This document shows positions 11,957 through 23,954 of a DNA stretch of 64,000 bases, piece by piece. The notes under the pieces were generated by a model, which saw nothing but the letters and a program-made list of their open reading frames with translations, was not told the origin of the DNA and ran no database searches. A program made the position numbers and the translations under genes. Every line of letters begins with the position of its first letter. Position 1 is the first letter of the stretch. The stretch comes from Augochlora pura (taxonomy: Eukaryota > Arthropoda > Insecta > Hymenoptera > Halictidae), in NCBI RefSeq assembly GCF_028453695.1, contig NC_135780.1, positions 1,798,001 through 1,862,000 of the forward strand, written 5' to 3'.

Positions 11957-12143
11957 TTAACCCTTAAATGCATGAATTAATGAATTTTATTTAAAAATTA
12001 GNNNNNNNNNNNNNNNNNNNNNNNNNNNNNNNNNNNNNNNNNNNNNNNNNNNNNNNNNNNNNNNNNNNNNNNNNNNNNNNNNNNNNNNNNNNNNNNNNNN
12101 NATTTTTAAATAAAATTCATTAATTCATGCATTTAAGGGTTAA
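11957..12143. mobile_element. TTAA-MITE family H, copy 1, with an assembly gap inside
   Basis: The two arms are TTAACCCTTAAATGCATGAA and its complement and are inverted, about 45 bp each. The interior is 100 N (12002-12101). The second copy at 60255 suggests that several hundred bases are missing. Confidence 0.8.
12002..12101. other. assembly gap (100 N)
   Basis: A run of exactly 100 N, which usually marks a gap of unknown size. It lies between inverted arms of a MITE. Confidence 0.95.
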
Positions 12144-12529
12144 ATACTTGAGAATGTTCCCCATTTCCAGAAGAATACATGAAAACTCGAGATGCACAAC
12201 GGACTGAAATTTTAAAACAAAAGCGTCATTCTCTGCAGCGATCTCTGAAGATCGATGTACGGAAGAATGTTGAGAAAATGGTGAAACAAAAGGGGAAAAC
12301 CGCGGGTGGGAGAGGCCGGGGCTGTTGAAACATGTTTCGCGCGCGTCCTCGAGAACGCGGCCGTGTTTCGCGGGAAATTGGGAGTTCGGGGAACACGGGC
12401 GCACTGCGGATTCGCGAGTAGGAGAGGCCGAGAGGGAAAAATTGGCGGAACGTTTCGCGGACGGGGCTCGTTTGCGTTTCTTTTCCGCGTGCGCGCTGCG
12501 AGAAGCGTCGGCGCGGCAGAGCAGACGGG

Positions 12530-12573
<44 letters not shown>

Positions 12574-15230
12574 AAGCCGTCGCCGGGCTTAGAGGCCATT
12601 GTTTCCGGCGGTCAACAGTGTTAATTTCTCCGGGAGCTTGACGAAGGGTGGTCGGGGGTCGGACAGCGAGCAGAAACGAACGAACGAACGAACAGAAATT
12701 CCCGTGGATCATTGTGTTCGCGGGCAAACAGAGCCCGTAAGCGAATCGCATCGAGAGGCAAATTGGGTGCACCGACCAGTCGATAATTCGCTGCTACGCG
12801 AAATTTTGTTGTTCTTCCTCTCGAATCCACTCGTCCACCCTCTATACTCCGCTCCCTCTCTCTCTCTCTCTCTCTCTCTCGCTCTCTATCTCGCCCACTC
12901 TCTCTTTATTGCTTTTGCGTTAGCTCTCTCGATCCGATTCGTGTTCCCTGTTTCGTGAAACGCCGCGCCGGTCGAAGTGGTTCGCGAGACGGAAGGGTGG
13001 TCGAAGTTGACGAGCGGATCAAACAGATTTCGAGCCGACCATTAATATTAATACGCGGCTCTCGATCGGGATAGATTGCGCGGGGTAAATCGCCGGTAAT
13101 CTTGCCGAGTTATACTCGCCCATGAATATGCAAAGTTAGGCGATACAACGCGGCTCGCGCCTAAACGAATCCGGTCGGGGCCCTCCCCCGCGTTCCATTG
13201 CGATTTCCAACGCGCTCGCCGCTGCGGATGCACACCGGCGCGCCGCGGCTGGTTCCCCTCCATCTGCCGCGACGCTCAAAATGGCCGCCAAAACACCAGC
13301 TCTCGGCCCTGTTTGCAGATAATTATGCCGACCGGCCGCAAATAATTGTTTTGGATATTTCGGTTCGACGTGGTATCGCCAAGCCATTCGATACTCGCAG
13401 CCGAACCGCTGCGCTACGATCCCTGCGACGTATTCCTCGTCGAGAATCAGATCTCAATTCGGTGAGTACGAATCCGCTCGAGGATTAAAGTACAATTGAT
13501 ACTTTATAGAGGAAGAAATACTTGCCTCGTTTAATCCTTGCGTGTGCAATTCAAATATTCGAAACATTTACAGCTTAATTGTTGTACGAATTTCTTTTCG
13601 CGTTGGTCGACGCAAAACGCGATTTTATATTTTATAAAATGTTTTTAAAAAATTTAAAGCTTCATTGTTGTGCGAATTTCTTTTCGCGTTGATCGGCGCA
13701 AAACGCTATTTTATGTTTTATAAAATGTTTTTAAAAAATTTTAAAATTTTATAAAATCAATTAAAGCATGAATTGAAATGCATATATCCGTCCGTATTTC
13801 AGCGCAATTATTAAAGGGGACGTTTGTCGGTCGATAATTTAATGTATAATTTATAAGCGGGAATTAAACGATACTTGTAATAAATCCGGAAGCCTGTAAA
13901 ACGGCACGGACGGCGCAATGAATATTGTGCATTATTTTATTTGCACGGGATATTGCAGCGGGTTTCCGGATTCCTCGTGCGAGCAATAATTGATGCGAGA
14001 TATAATTGGAATTTATTGGTGTAGGAATTAATCGCTGCAACGAATGAGATTGGTAAAATATGCATTCTGATCGCGTGTTCGAAAGGTCGAAATTACCGAA
14101 GAATCCGCAGTCTAATTAAGATTTTTGATTTTTAAGGAACATTCGGCGCGTAACGTTTAGTCCGTCTTCGCGCGGAACACGAAATCGCGTATTCGTCACA
14201 AATGCGCGACTAATTCGTTGATTAACTTCGCACGCTGTAAATTATATAGACGACGCCGTCGTACAATTTGATTAGTATTTTGAATTCCATTGTGACGGCC
14301 GCATTTTGAATCATTAAAAATTCGCGCGCGTCGGTGCGCGGTGCATTTAAATTGCGATCGTTTGCTCCGCGGCAAATTATATTGCTATAATTACATTCGT
14401 AGAATATATGCAGATTCGCTGTCCCAGTCAAAATTCGTCTGCTGCGCTGAAACTGGATCTGGAAAATTGCGCGAACAAAGACATGGGAAATTTAACGGGT
14501 GTCAGGTGGAAGGTGTTAGAGGAATGACCTTTGCCCCATGGAATTCATCGTCGACGCCAAATATCGCTGGGACAATTTTATAATTACTATAATTAAACAT
14601 TTTTATATATATAAGTAAATATTATTCATTTATCGTAATTAATTCAAGATTTAAGTTTTATAACTTATTTTAAACTTTGAAGGCTTAACATTTTTTTTTA
14701 ACTAAAAATCTTAAATTTAAAAATTAAATATTATACCTGATAAAAGGAATAAATTGTACATTTATTTATGAGAATAATAGTTTCTAATATTATTTTATAT
14801 AGTTTAATAAAAACATTAAATTGCAAGTTTAAAGATAATAAATTTTATGGAATTTTAAATAAATAAAAAATTTAATAAATATATTATAAAAGTTAAGAAA
14901 TACAATATTTTTGAAAAGACATTGTTGCTGTTGATTTATACAGTACTCCCTGAAAAACGTTATCTACATTTAACAATGGCCTAAGTCGATCGCTTATTAT
15001 CTCGAACCGACATTTTAATCAACTTGATCTCTTTTGTAATTCTTGTTCTTCTTTCAAGCTCGTCTTCGTCTTCGCTCACATAATTTATACCTTTAGTTTC
15101 TTTCCTCTGTAATTTCAATATTTAAGCTATTCTCTTTAAATTCTACTTTTTATATTTTATCCGTTTTCCCGTGACTGTTGCACTATTATTCTTCTCCACG
15201 TTCTTCCGCTGTAACAAAGGGTTTATCCCG
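12144..15230. other. non-coding DNA, GC-rich then very AT-rich
   Basis: GA at 12529-12569 and CT at 12857-12890 are microsatellites. Two diverged direct copies of about 100 bp containing TTTCTTTTCGCGTTG lie near 13583 and 13677. From about 14580 to 14960 the sequence is strongly AT-rich. No gene was seen. Confidence 0.6.
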
Positions 15231-15240
15231 TTGATAAATC

Positions 15241-15510
15241 AAATTGTTATTATTATTAAAATAGAAATCCAACGCGAACTCGCGAATAATGCTATTAATA
15301 TTGTTACTGTAATAATAATAATTATTATTAATATTATTAGAATAGAAATCCAACGCGAATTCGTGAATAATGCTATTAATATTGTTACTGTAATAATAAT
15401 AATAATTATTAATATTATTAAAATCGAAATCCAACGCGAATTCGTGAATAATACTATTAATATTGTTACTGTAATAATAATAATAATTATTAAAATCGAA
15501 ATCCATCACG
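15241..15510. repeat. 81-bp minisatellite, about 3.5 copies
   Basis: Units start near GAAATCCAACGCGAA at 15264, 15345, 15426 and 15498. Each continues into an AAT/ATT-rich tract around TATTGTTACTGTAATAATAA. Because 81 is a multiple of three, both strands stay open across it, which makes spurious ORFs. Confidence 0.9.
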
Positions 15511-16484
15511 AATCCGCGAATTCCTCGGCTTTACATCCCCCGGCAAGACCGAAATCTGGGAGAGACTGGCGGATCGAGCAGCTGTTCCGTGATCTCTCGA
15601 TGCGGAACAGACGTCACGCTGTCCCCGGAAGTGAGAAAAGTCGTCGTAAAGAACGATCGATCGCAGCAGAGGCGACAGGTCCCCGGAAGATCTGACACGA
15701 GGCCGACGAAATAATTATCGAGCCGCTGTTTGGCTTCCGAGGGAAGAAGCCGGGACACGAGAGAGGTGCCGGGACACCAGCGTCGTCGTCGTCGCCGTCG
15801 CCTTCGTCGACGTAGTCGTCGGCAGCCTTCGGTGCCGCGATCCAAATTCATTATCCGCGTTCCCGCGAGGCGAGTCATGTCGAGGCAGCGTCGAAATGAA
15901 TTCCGAAAGTGGGGCGCACGCTTATTAGAAATTCCTGGATTACTGCCGCATACGTGTGTGTAACCGGGGCTCTATTTCGGCTCCGCAGAGGCTCGACCGG
16001 ATCCATAGATCCGCCCGCGCGATGGATCACGGAGACCGGAAACGCTGGCTCCGGCCGAAGCGGCGAACGCGGGGCCCGTCGAACCACTCCAGAAACCGGA
16101 GATCTATGGTTTCATTAGGGGCCGAATTTCTGCGTTTTCGAGCTCCGCGGCTGCTTGGAATGCGGATCGAAGAATTTCAGCTGTTCGCGAACTCAATCTT
16201 ACGGATGAAAGCGCCGTTCTTCTTGCGAACCGGGCGGAACGGGTTCGTCGTATATCACCGGTCGCGAAATAAAGATATATTTCCTGGCGAAACTAGTTTC
16301 TCCAGTTGATCGTGTTCGCGGACGAATGCTTTCTGACACTTATTTTATGAAGATCAGGTATGCATAATTTAATTTCTTCAAATATAATTCAGCGTAACCC
16401 ACAACAGTTTTAATCTTCGTACTGCATACGTACACGTTGTACGAAAGATTAGGATCAACGCGATAGATAAGATAAAGCACGATT
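15511..16484. other. GC-rich non-coding DNA
   Basis: A GTC/CGT trinucleotide tract lies at about 15780-15825. Overlapping arginine-rich frames are present but no domain was found. Confidence 0.55.
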
Positions 16485-16735
16485 TTAACCCCTTGCACTA
16501 TAATAACGAGTCAGGCTCGTGACGAACGTTTCGTGCACGATTCGATGAATATGGCTGCCAATCATTTCTATTAAATCGAAAGAAAATTTGAATCTCCTGT
16601 CATCGAAATCTGAAAATTAAAGTAAACGAAGACAATTGGGGCACTAAAATCATCTTACAGCGTCAAGGAAATGATTAAGAATGAAACAGTCATAATCAAC
16701 GTAGCTCTGAAAGACGTAATAGCGCAAAGGGTTAA
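16485..16735 (+). mobile_element. TTAA-MITE family B
   Basis: TTAACCCCTTGCACTATAAT with ACGAGTCAGGCTCGT inside, ending GTAATAGCGCAAAGGGTTAA. It is 251 bp. Confidence 0.9.
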
Positions 16736-17332
16736 TACCGTCATTTCACATTCAACGTAACACCAGTTAAAATATCAATCTCCATTATGCAATGTACAGA
16801 ATTTTGGTCAACGTAAAAACACTGCAATTCTTTAACGTAAAATTAAGTATTGTTACAAACACCGGATGGATGACCGGTGCCGCCTTGGAATTCCCTTGCC
16901 GAAATAAAAGACGGCAACATGGTTCAGGGTCTTCCAACCGAGCTGAACTTCGGCAGTGGTGGTTTCGTGACGAAAAACGCATTGAATTTAATAACGATAT
17001 TGTATTGAAAGGAATTGTAAAAATAAATTGTTAATTATGCCGCGAACTCGTGAAACGGGGCGACGGGAACCGGACGAGGTTGTATACCGGAGATTGAAAT
17101 TGTTGAGATCTCTTGAAATCTGAAACAAGAGTAAAATATTATATTTTCGTGTAATGCATTAAGGTCTGCGATTAGGAAATGCTACAGTTCGTGGACGCGC
17201 AAAGACGCTGGATAAGCTGCGTTCCCGTCTCGATCTGCGCGAGAGTGTTTCACGGACAGACGATTTTCGCACGGAGAAATATAGATCCGAAGGGATGGAT
17301 TTCGACCGGAAGGAGGAATCGAATCCCAGCCC

Positions 17333-17373
<41 letters not shown>

Positions 17374-18295
17374 GCTTTTCGAGCGAGAGACGCCTTCGAA
17401 GATCCGTCGTAGCTTGACGGAAGGCAAACAAATCCGAGGAAAAGGAGATTTCCGTCCTCGGCCCGGGGTCTTTTCACGAGACAAGACTTTTCTATCCGCC
17501 GCGCCGCCTCGTCTCGCCTCGCGCCGCCTCGCGTCGCCTCGTCTTCGAGCCATTACGAGGAGTTGTTATCCTCGTCCTCGGGAAATCGCTCGTTTCCCGG
17601 GAATATATTTCTCCCCTAGATTCCTTCCCTGCCCCCTTCTCCTCGTCTCTCTCTCTCTCTCTCTCTCTCTCACCCTCTCACTCTCTCTCTCTCTCTATCT
17701 CTACCCTCCCTCCTTATCTCTCTTTATCTCGCCATCCAGCAATCCGTCCGCCTCTCTCCAGCCATATCTCCCCTTCTCGTCTCCGTTTCCCTCCGGCGCG
17801 GCGAGAGCTATAGATTCCCGCGCCTCGCAAACGACTCGCTAAGAAATTGAAAGCCTGTTCCCGTTTCGCGGATACCTCGGATATCGGAACGGGAACGAAC
17901 TATTATGGAGCGAGCCGACAATTATTTCTTATTTGCTGAGAGTCCTCCCCCGGGGGGAGGGGGAGGGAGGAGGGGGTACGGGGGAGGGGATAACAACCGC
18001 GGAGCATAATGGAAGACGGGACGCGAAAGCTTCTTTCTGGCTCCCGTACCCTGCTTCGAGCTGTTACCATTACCCTGATCCGGAAAGATCTTGTCTGTCC
18101 CCGTCCTTTTCGCCGTCGTTTAACACGATTCCGGATCGTTTGCGCAATCTGCTTGGGTCGCCGGTTAAAATTCTCAACGTTTTCTCGATGGTCCGCGATT
18201 TGCAATAATACCGTTCTAACGACTCGCTCGTTCTTACGAGATTCTTACAACTTCCAAGGAACGGCGCCTTTCATCGAAGATGTTCGGATTATGTA
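16736..18295. other. non-coding DNA with CT microsatellites
   Basis: CT arrays lie at 17336-17370 and 17647-17700. GC-rich GCCTCG repeats occur near 17505-17545. A G-rich tract lies near 17950-17990. No gene was recognised. Confidence 0.55.
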
Positions 18296-18447
18296 TTAGG
18301 TTGGGGAAAAGGTGATCCATTATTTCTTCGGTAGACGGCTGGAGCGATCGATATCTGTTGAAGCATCGATCAAACAATTTCAGATTTATGCTCGTTGGAA
18401 CGGTGACGTTTCGCGCTACAAAAATTCTTTCTCTGTTTTTTGTTTGA
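18296..18447 (+). mobile_element. 5' stub of the same mariner family
   Basis: TTAGGTTGGGGAAAAGGTGA follows TA and matches the first ~150 bp of the mariner at 26840, including ATTTATGCTCGTTGGAA and CTGTTTTTTGTTTG. Similarity then stops abruptly. No right end is nearby, so this is a truncated copy. Confidence 0.85.
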
Positions 18448-18496
18448 AAAGAAAAAGTAAAATATTTATTGGGTTTGTGTACATTTGCTTAAATGG

Positions 18497-18626
18497 TTAA
18501 ATAACGAAGACGAGAGGACAGAATTTTATTCCGGTTTAAAAGAATGGAATCAAATTGATACGTAATAAGATATTAATAAAAATCTCTGTGACGAACCAGA
18601 CTCGTGAAAATACGGCAAGGGGTTAA
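18497..18626. mobile_element. family B2 TTAA-MITE fragment
   Basis: The stretch resembles the palindrome-bearing end of B2 elements. It runs through GACAGAATTTTATT and a degenerate GACGAACCAGACTCGTG to TACGGCAAGGGGTTAA. The other end is missing, perhaps through the rearrangement that also cut the adjoining mariner stub. Confidence 0.6.
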
Positions 18627-18927
18627 AGATATACACTTCGATGCTTCGTTGTTCGGTGGGAGCGATTTCGGCAAAAAATTTGCCACGAGATCGAATAAAC
18701 AGTATTCGTATCGAATTTATGGTTGGATACGTTCAACGTCGAAAGTCGTTGTTCCCGGTCGATGGGTTAGGACAAGGGCGATCGGTTAACCCGCGTGACC
18801 TATTCGAATCGAATTTTTCACCGCTGATCCTAGGGAACTCAATTTTCCACTTGACTGTTACAGCCGAGCGATGATCCGTGAACTGGGAATGTAGACGGAA
18901 GGGCGGGAAAGCGGATCTGCCCCTCGC

Positions 18928-19021
18928 AGCATCGAAGGAAGGGCCTCTCCTCCACCTCCGCCATCATCTTCGCCGATATCTCACCCTCGAACATCTTTAA
19001 CCACCGCATCGACTTGGACAC
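18928..19021 (+). CDS. weak internal-exon candidate, unrecognised
   Basis: The stretch lies between an acceptor-like TGCCCCTCGCAG and a donor-like GTGAGT. One frame is open and reads through SSTSAIIFADISPSNIFN to HRIDLDT. Codon bias is GC-rich at third positions and differs from the AT-rich flanks. The reverse strand is open too, but lacks a matching acceptor. I cannot name a family, and no partner exon was found. Confidence 0.2.
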
Positions 19022-19447
19022 CGTGAGTAGCATCCCCCTCCGCGAGCATCGACTCGATTACTCGATTCGTGTCGCAACGTTAAAAAATCTCGAATTTAGT
19101 ACAATTATTATATTATATTTATTACTACAATTACTACGATTAGAGAGTTGCTTTAGGACCCCTATACTGGAATAAATGTCGAACGAATTCGGAACAAATG
19201 AAATCTTCGCGATTCAAAGATTGGACACGCGTCGACATTTTGGCTGCCGTGCCAAGAGCCTCGACAATTTCGCACGACTAAAATATTTGACGCGATTAAG
19301 TTATAATTGAAAAATTAAACTGTACCGTGTCGATAATAAGCAGATTACCATAATTGGGTGACGGGGCAGTTCATGTACTAACACGTTACCAACTGGACGA
19401 ATGAAAATCTGCTTGACTGCTCGGAAAATGTCGGATGACGGAAAATA

Positions 19448-19705
19448 GTCGAAGCTTAAATTCAAATTAAAACTTATATTAAAATTAAATCTTATATTAA
19501 AATTGAAGCTTAAATTAGAATTAAAACTTAAATTAAAATTAAAACTTATATTAAAATTAAAGCTGAAATTAGAATTAAGACTTAAATTAAAATTAAAACT
19601 TAAATTAAAATTAAAGCTTGAATTGAAATTAAAACTTAAATTAAAATTAACACTTAAATTCAAATTTAAACTTAAATTCAAATTAAAACTTAAATTAAAA
19701 CTAAA
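19448..19705. repeat. AT-rich minisatellite of about 18 bp units
   Basis: Repeats of AAATTAAAACTTAAATTA, often with AAAGCTT variants, run for about 260 bp. The length pattern keeps frames open, giving lysine/leucine-rich and asparagine/phenylalanine-rich spurious proteins. Confidence 0.9.
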
Positions 19706-20477
19706 ACCTTTAAATTTTGTGCTTCGACACAAAAAGAGAGTACGCTGTATAAAATTGCCGGATTTGTTCCGCTCTTGTGATTCGTTGCTTCGAGCAAAAG
19801 CGACGCCGTGTTTTCCAAAAGCTTCCCCTAATTGCAGCAATAATCGCACCGGGCCGCACTTTTGCCCAGAGCGGTTGCCGAAAGCGTTCAAAAGTCCTAT
19901 CTATGCGTGAATAAATTCTCTGCGGGCACAACGACACGCCATGGAAACGACGATCGCCGGTAACAATACGAGACGAGGCTCCCTCGAACCGAATAAAAGA
20001 GTTGCCGGGGTCGGATGTAACGAGCGCTGCGACCCAGTTGCGGGATCCCTTAAAACAGGCGAGGGGGAGAAGGGAGGGGGTGGGAGAGAGTGTACTGAAG
20101 AGAAAGAAGGAAGAAACGGGGAGGATGGAGGATGGAGGATCGAGTGCCGAAAAGTTCATTACGCGGTCACGGTTCCTCTTGAGCCGGCACTCCGGCGCGC
20201 CTTTCAATTCCGTCGGCGCGATTGCTCTCTCGGCCGCGTGATGTGCTCCCGCGACACGCGCGCGGTCTATTCGCGGATCCTCCCCACCTCTCGCGGCATC
20301 CTCTTCCTTCGGCGGTTTCTCGAGGAAAAATGCGACCGCGGCCGGATTCCAAGGAACGAATTAGCATTGACCGAGGGAATAGAGCCATGCCGGATAAGCA
20401 ACTAATTGGTCCAGGGCCAGCCGAGCGAATCGAACGGAATCAAAGCTACGGGCCTCTTTCGCGGCTAATTGGCGCCT
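19706..20477. other. mixed non-coding DNA
   Basis: The first part is moderately AT-rich. GC-rich stretches lie near 20150-20400. Overlapping frames exist without recognisable domains. Confidence 0.5.
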
Positions 20478-20943
20478 CTCCCTCTCCCTCTCTTTTTCTT
20501 TCTCTATCCCCCCCTCTCCCTCTCTTTCTCTTTCTCTCTCCCCCCCTCTCTCTTCCTCTATTCCTCTCTCCCTCTCTTTCTCTATTCCTCTCTCCCTCTC
20601 TTTCTCTATTCCTCTCTTTTTCTTTCTCTATTCCTCTCTTTTACTTTCTCTATTCCTCTCCCCCTCTCTTTCTCAATTCCTCTCTCCCTCTCTTTTTCTT
20701 TCTCTATTCCTCTCTCCCTCTCTTTCTCTATTTCTCTCTGTTTCATTCTCTTTCTCTATTTCTCTCTGTTTCATTCTCTTTCTCTATTTCTCTCTGTTTC
20801 TTTCTCTTTCTCTATTTCTCTGTGTTTCTTTCTCTTTCTCTATTCCTCTCTGTTTCTTTCTTTTTCTCTTTCTCTATTCCTCTCTCTTTCTTTCTCTTTC
20901 TCTATTCCTCTCCCTTTCTTTCTCTTTCTTTATTCCTCTCTGT
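20478..20943. repeat. 460-bp pyrimidine tract (CT-rich tandem repeat)
   Basis: Built of CTCTCCCTCTCTTTCTCTAT and variants ending ATTCCTCT or ATTTCTCTCTGTTTC, in imperfect units of about 30 bp. One strand is almost pure pyrimidine. It yields long serine/leucine/phenylalanine-rich false ORFs. Confidence 0.92.
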
Positions 20944-21101
20944 TGGAGTGTTCAGCGAAATGCATGGATCATGTGGATGAGGAAAAGTATTCCTTTACCT
21001 GCTGTTTATTGCATTTCATCACCGTTGACACTTAGTATAAAGGGCCTTCGAGGGAACGAGTCCGTCAATCCAGGCCAGCCTACCGAGCTAGCTCCTGCAG
21101 A

Positions 21102-21350
21102 TTAACCCTTTGCACTCGAGTGGCGACTCTAAGGCACCACTAAAAATTGTTTTATCATGTCTCAAAATAATTTGTATATTATCATTGTTATCTGTGTTTA
21201 AGAAACTATTAAAACTGCAACTGCTCTGCGAGTCACGTGACCCAATTTCATATGAATAAAGTGCAATAAGTCATATAAAATGAAAATACTATGAATCATA
21301 GAAACTATGTTGGAATTTTAGGTAAAGTGGCTTCGAGTGCAAAGAGTTAA
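21102..21350. mobile_element. TTAA-MITE family A, copy 2
   Basis: TTAACCCTTTGCACTCGAGT with hairpin GTGGCGACTCTAAGGCACC, ending TTCGAGTGCAAAGAGTTAA. It is 249 bp. Confidence 0.9.
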
Positions 21351-22213
21351 CAATTTTCTAGCCTTCATTGTTTCAATATGGTCGTAAAGTTATAATATTG
21401 TGTAATGTGTAAACAGTAACAAGTTACATCTGATAGACGTGTATTTCACTGTGTTGGTGTTCGAATAAACACGTAATATATAAAGTATTATTTGATCATC
21501 CCAACACACTCTCTCTCTCTCTCTCTATCTCTCTCTATCCTTCTCTCACTCCCTGTCGCTCTTCGGCGAGCATTCGTCGCGGGGAGTCAATTAATCTCGC
21601 GTCTAGGAACAGCGCCGCTTGCCCTTTGACGAATCGCCGCGCCGTGGCGCGCCGGAAGCCATGCTTGAGGGCTCGACGACAGACCGGCTCTCCTCGCTTC
21701 ATCTTTCGTCTTCCTTCGAGAAACGATGGACCTTATCAATTTCCTTGTGCTCTTCGATACGATTGTTCAGTCCATAAAGCAAAGTCTGCTTTGCAACGGC
21801 CTCTGAAAAGGTCTCGAAATTCAGGTCTCGGCGACGGACCGAATGCTTCTTCTTCTTCTTCTTCTTCTTCTTCTTTTTACTTCCTTTGAGAACGAAACGA
21901 TAGACGTCTGCAAAGTCGTTATGCTGTTTTACACAATTTTTCACTCAATAGAGCGAAGTCTCCCCTTTGCAACAACATATAATGTAGAAATGCACAGTAG
22001 AAAATTGAAACAGCTGCTGCGATTTAGTTGCTTATTATTTCAGGTCCGAAGTAATTAGTAGGTAATAATTAGTATTCTTTGGATGTTATAAGGTAGAGAT
22101 GGACATCGTTTTTCTTCAAATTGTCGATGTAACGTAATTAGAAAGTTCGACAAATTTACGCTCTGTGACTTGTAAAAGTTCTACTCTATATGTATTCTGG
22201 CGCAAAGATTATA
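21351..22213. other. non-coding DNA with CT and TTC microsatellites
   Basis: A CT array lies at 21509-21540 and a (TTC)n tract at about 21845-21877. No gene was recognised. Confidence 0.55.
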
Positions 22214-22540
22214 ACATCAAAATTCAGACATAAATATTCCATAGATTCGGCTGTCAAGATTCTGACACGGAGATTTTCACAGCATAATGTTGGCATATGA
22301 ATTTCGATGCAAGGATTTTGACAGTAAAATGCTAACATAAGAATTCCGATACAAGGATTTTAACAGTATAATCCTAGCATTAAAATTCCGATACAAATAA
22401 TTTGACAGTAAAATACTAGCATAAGAATTTCAATACAAGGATTTTAACAGTATAATCCTAGCATTAAAATTCCGATACAAATAATTTGACAGTAAAATGC
22501 CAGCATAAGAATTCCAATACAAAGCTTTGGCATAGGAATT
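22214..22540. repeat. 42-bp minisatellite with 84-bp pairs
   Basis: Subunits such as GCATAAGAATTCCGATACAA followed by TTTGACAGTAAAAT or TTTTAACAGTATAAT alternate. GGATTTTAACAGTATAATCC occurs at 22355 and 22439, 84 bp apart, so two different 42-bp units form the higher unit. Confidence 0.85.
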
Positions 22541-23389
22541 TCAATCGCAAACATTCGGGCGCGATAAACAACGAATCCCAAGCAACCCCAACAGCGTGGT
22601 CCGCAGGAACGCGTTATATCGAGAAGTAGTATCGGTCTGAAATAGCCAGGCACCCGTCCGATTGTTGCGAGGAGAACCCGTAGCTCGGTCCAAAATCGTG
22701 CCGGATTTCCCGTGTTCCGTATTCGTTCGCCAAATGCCTGATTCGAAACGATCTCAGCCAGACGGTATCGGCTCGCCGGCGGCTTTCCCGTCGGAAAATA
22801 CGCGTTACGACGATCCCGGATAGCGGCGATTATTCGTACGGGCTGGTTCTCCATGCGGATTCCGATTAGCGTCCGACCGCGAAATCGCTCGCTGGAAAAT
22901 CTCGCCCGTTACAGGAAAGAAATTACGATGCCGCGCGTTGGTCGTTCGTTCCGAAATTAACATAAAAAAAGCGACGGACGGGAGAGAAGAGGAGAAAGAG
23001 AGAGAGAGAGGGGGGATTTCTTCTCGGTCGAGCTGTCGACGCGGCACGCGCGTAATTAATTATCGAACGATCCGCTCTCTCCGTCGTCGAGGGCGAGGCT
23101 GATTTATTCAGGCGCCGCGCGCCGCTCCGCGCGTTTACTGATACCCCTGCCCCCCCTGCCCCCCCACCGCCCCGCGAATTTAAATAATCGCCGACGTTTT
23201 CCCTTTATTTACATTTCCCGCGAGCCCCTCGTCGAACGACCAGCGACCCCCACACACGGATATGCTCGGCAAGGAAATCGCAGGAAATCTAATTTCCCTT
23301 ATCGTTCGATCCGCCGATATTACGTTAAAGACGAGACGCATATTTTATAGGATTTTATAAACTCTATCCTGCACGGAGTTCTCGTCTTT
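22541..23389. other. GC-rich non-coding DNA
   Basis: A short GA run lies near 22993-23010 and C-rich stretches near 23145-23175. No supportable gene. Confidence 0.55.
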
Positions 23390-23500
23390 TTAACCCTTTG
23401 CGGTCGCGTCAAGTTTACACGCGAGTGTCGCGCTGGTCGGAGTACATCTTCAATAAACGAACAGTACTACACGATGTGCGAGATTAAATAGGGAAAAGAA
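23390..23500. mobile_element. possible one-sided TTAA element
   Basis: TTAACCCTTTGCGGTCGCGT resembles MITE ends. A matching right end was not found before the family A element at 23713, so this is a remnant or chance. Confidence 0.35.
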
Positions 23501-23712
23501 AATTTGTTCATCCTTTTTTTTAAAGTTTAAATATAAGTGACAGAATAATGGATTTATATAAAGATTAAGGAAATAGGTAATTAAGTTTGGTGGCTGAGAA
23601 TAGTCGACTACTATTACGAGAAACTATTGGACAAAATTGTTTAATTAAGCCTACGTTGTAATAGAAATCGTACGAAGTTGAAACATATCCAATCTCGGCG
23701 TTGATACAAAAC

Positions 23713-23954
23713 TTAACCCTTTGCTCTCTAGTGATGACTCTGAGGCACTACTAAAATTATTCGATTAAGTTGCAAAATAATTTTTGTAACAATAAGATTT
23801 AAAAAATTATCAAATAGTAAAACTGTTGGGAGGAGTCACAAGAATAAATTTTGTATGCATAAAAATTGATTTTGATAAATGAAATGGAAATACCACGAAC
23901 CAGAAAAATTAGTTCAGATTTACAGCTAAAATGGCTCCGAGTGCAAAGGGTTAA
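23713..23954. mobile_element. TTAA-MITE family A, copy 3
   Basis: TTAACCCTTTGCTCTCTAGT to CTCCGAGTGCAAAGGGTTAA, 242 bp. The inner GTGATGACTCTGAGGCAC is a degenerate form of the family hairpin. Confidence 0.88.

Noticed and set aside
15171..15695. 174-codon frame with IIIIIN repeats
   Set aside because: Spans the 81-bp minisatellite; not coding.
19301..19910. Repetitive FNLSFN-like and KLKLEL-like proteins on opposite strands
   Set aside because: Produced by an 18-bp AT-rich minisatellite whose period is a multiple of three.
20222..21035. Long serine/leucine/phenylalanine-rich frames
   Set aside because: They are translations of a CT-rich tandem repeat.
22214..22540. Possible CRISPR-like regular repeat
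   Set aside because: Contiguous imperfect 42-bp tandem units without unique spacers in an insect genome; a minisatellite.
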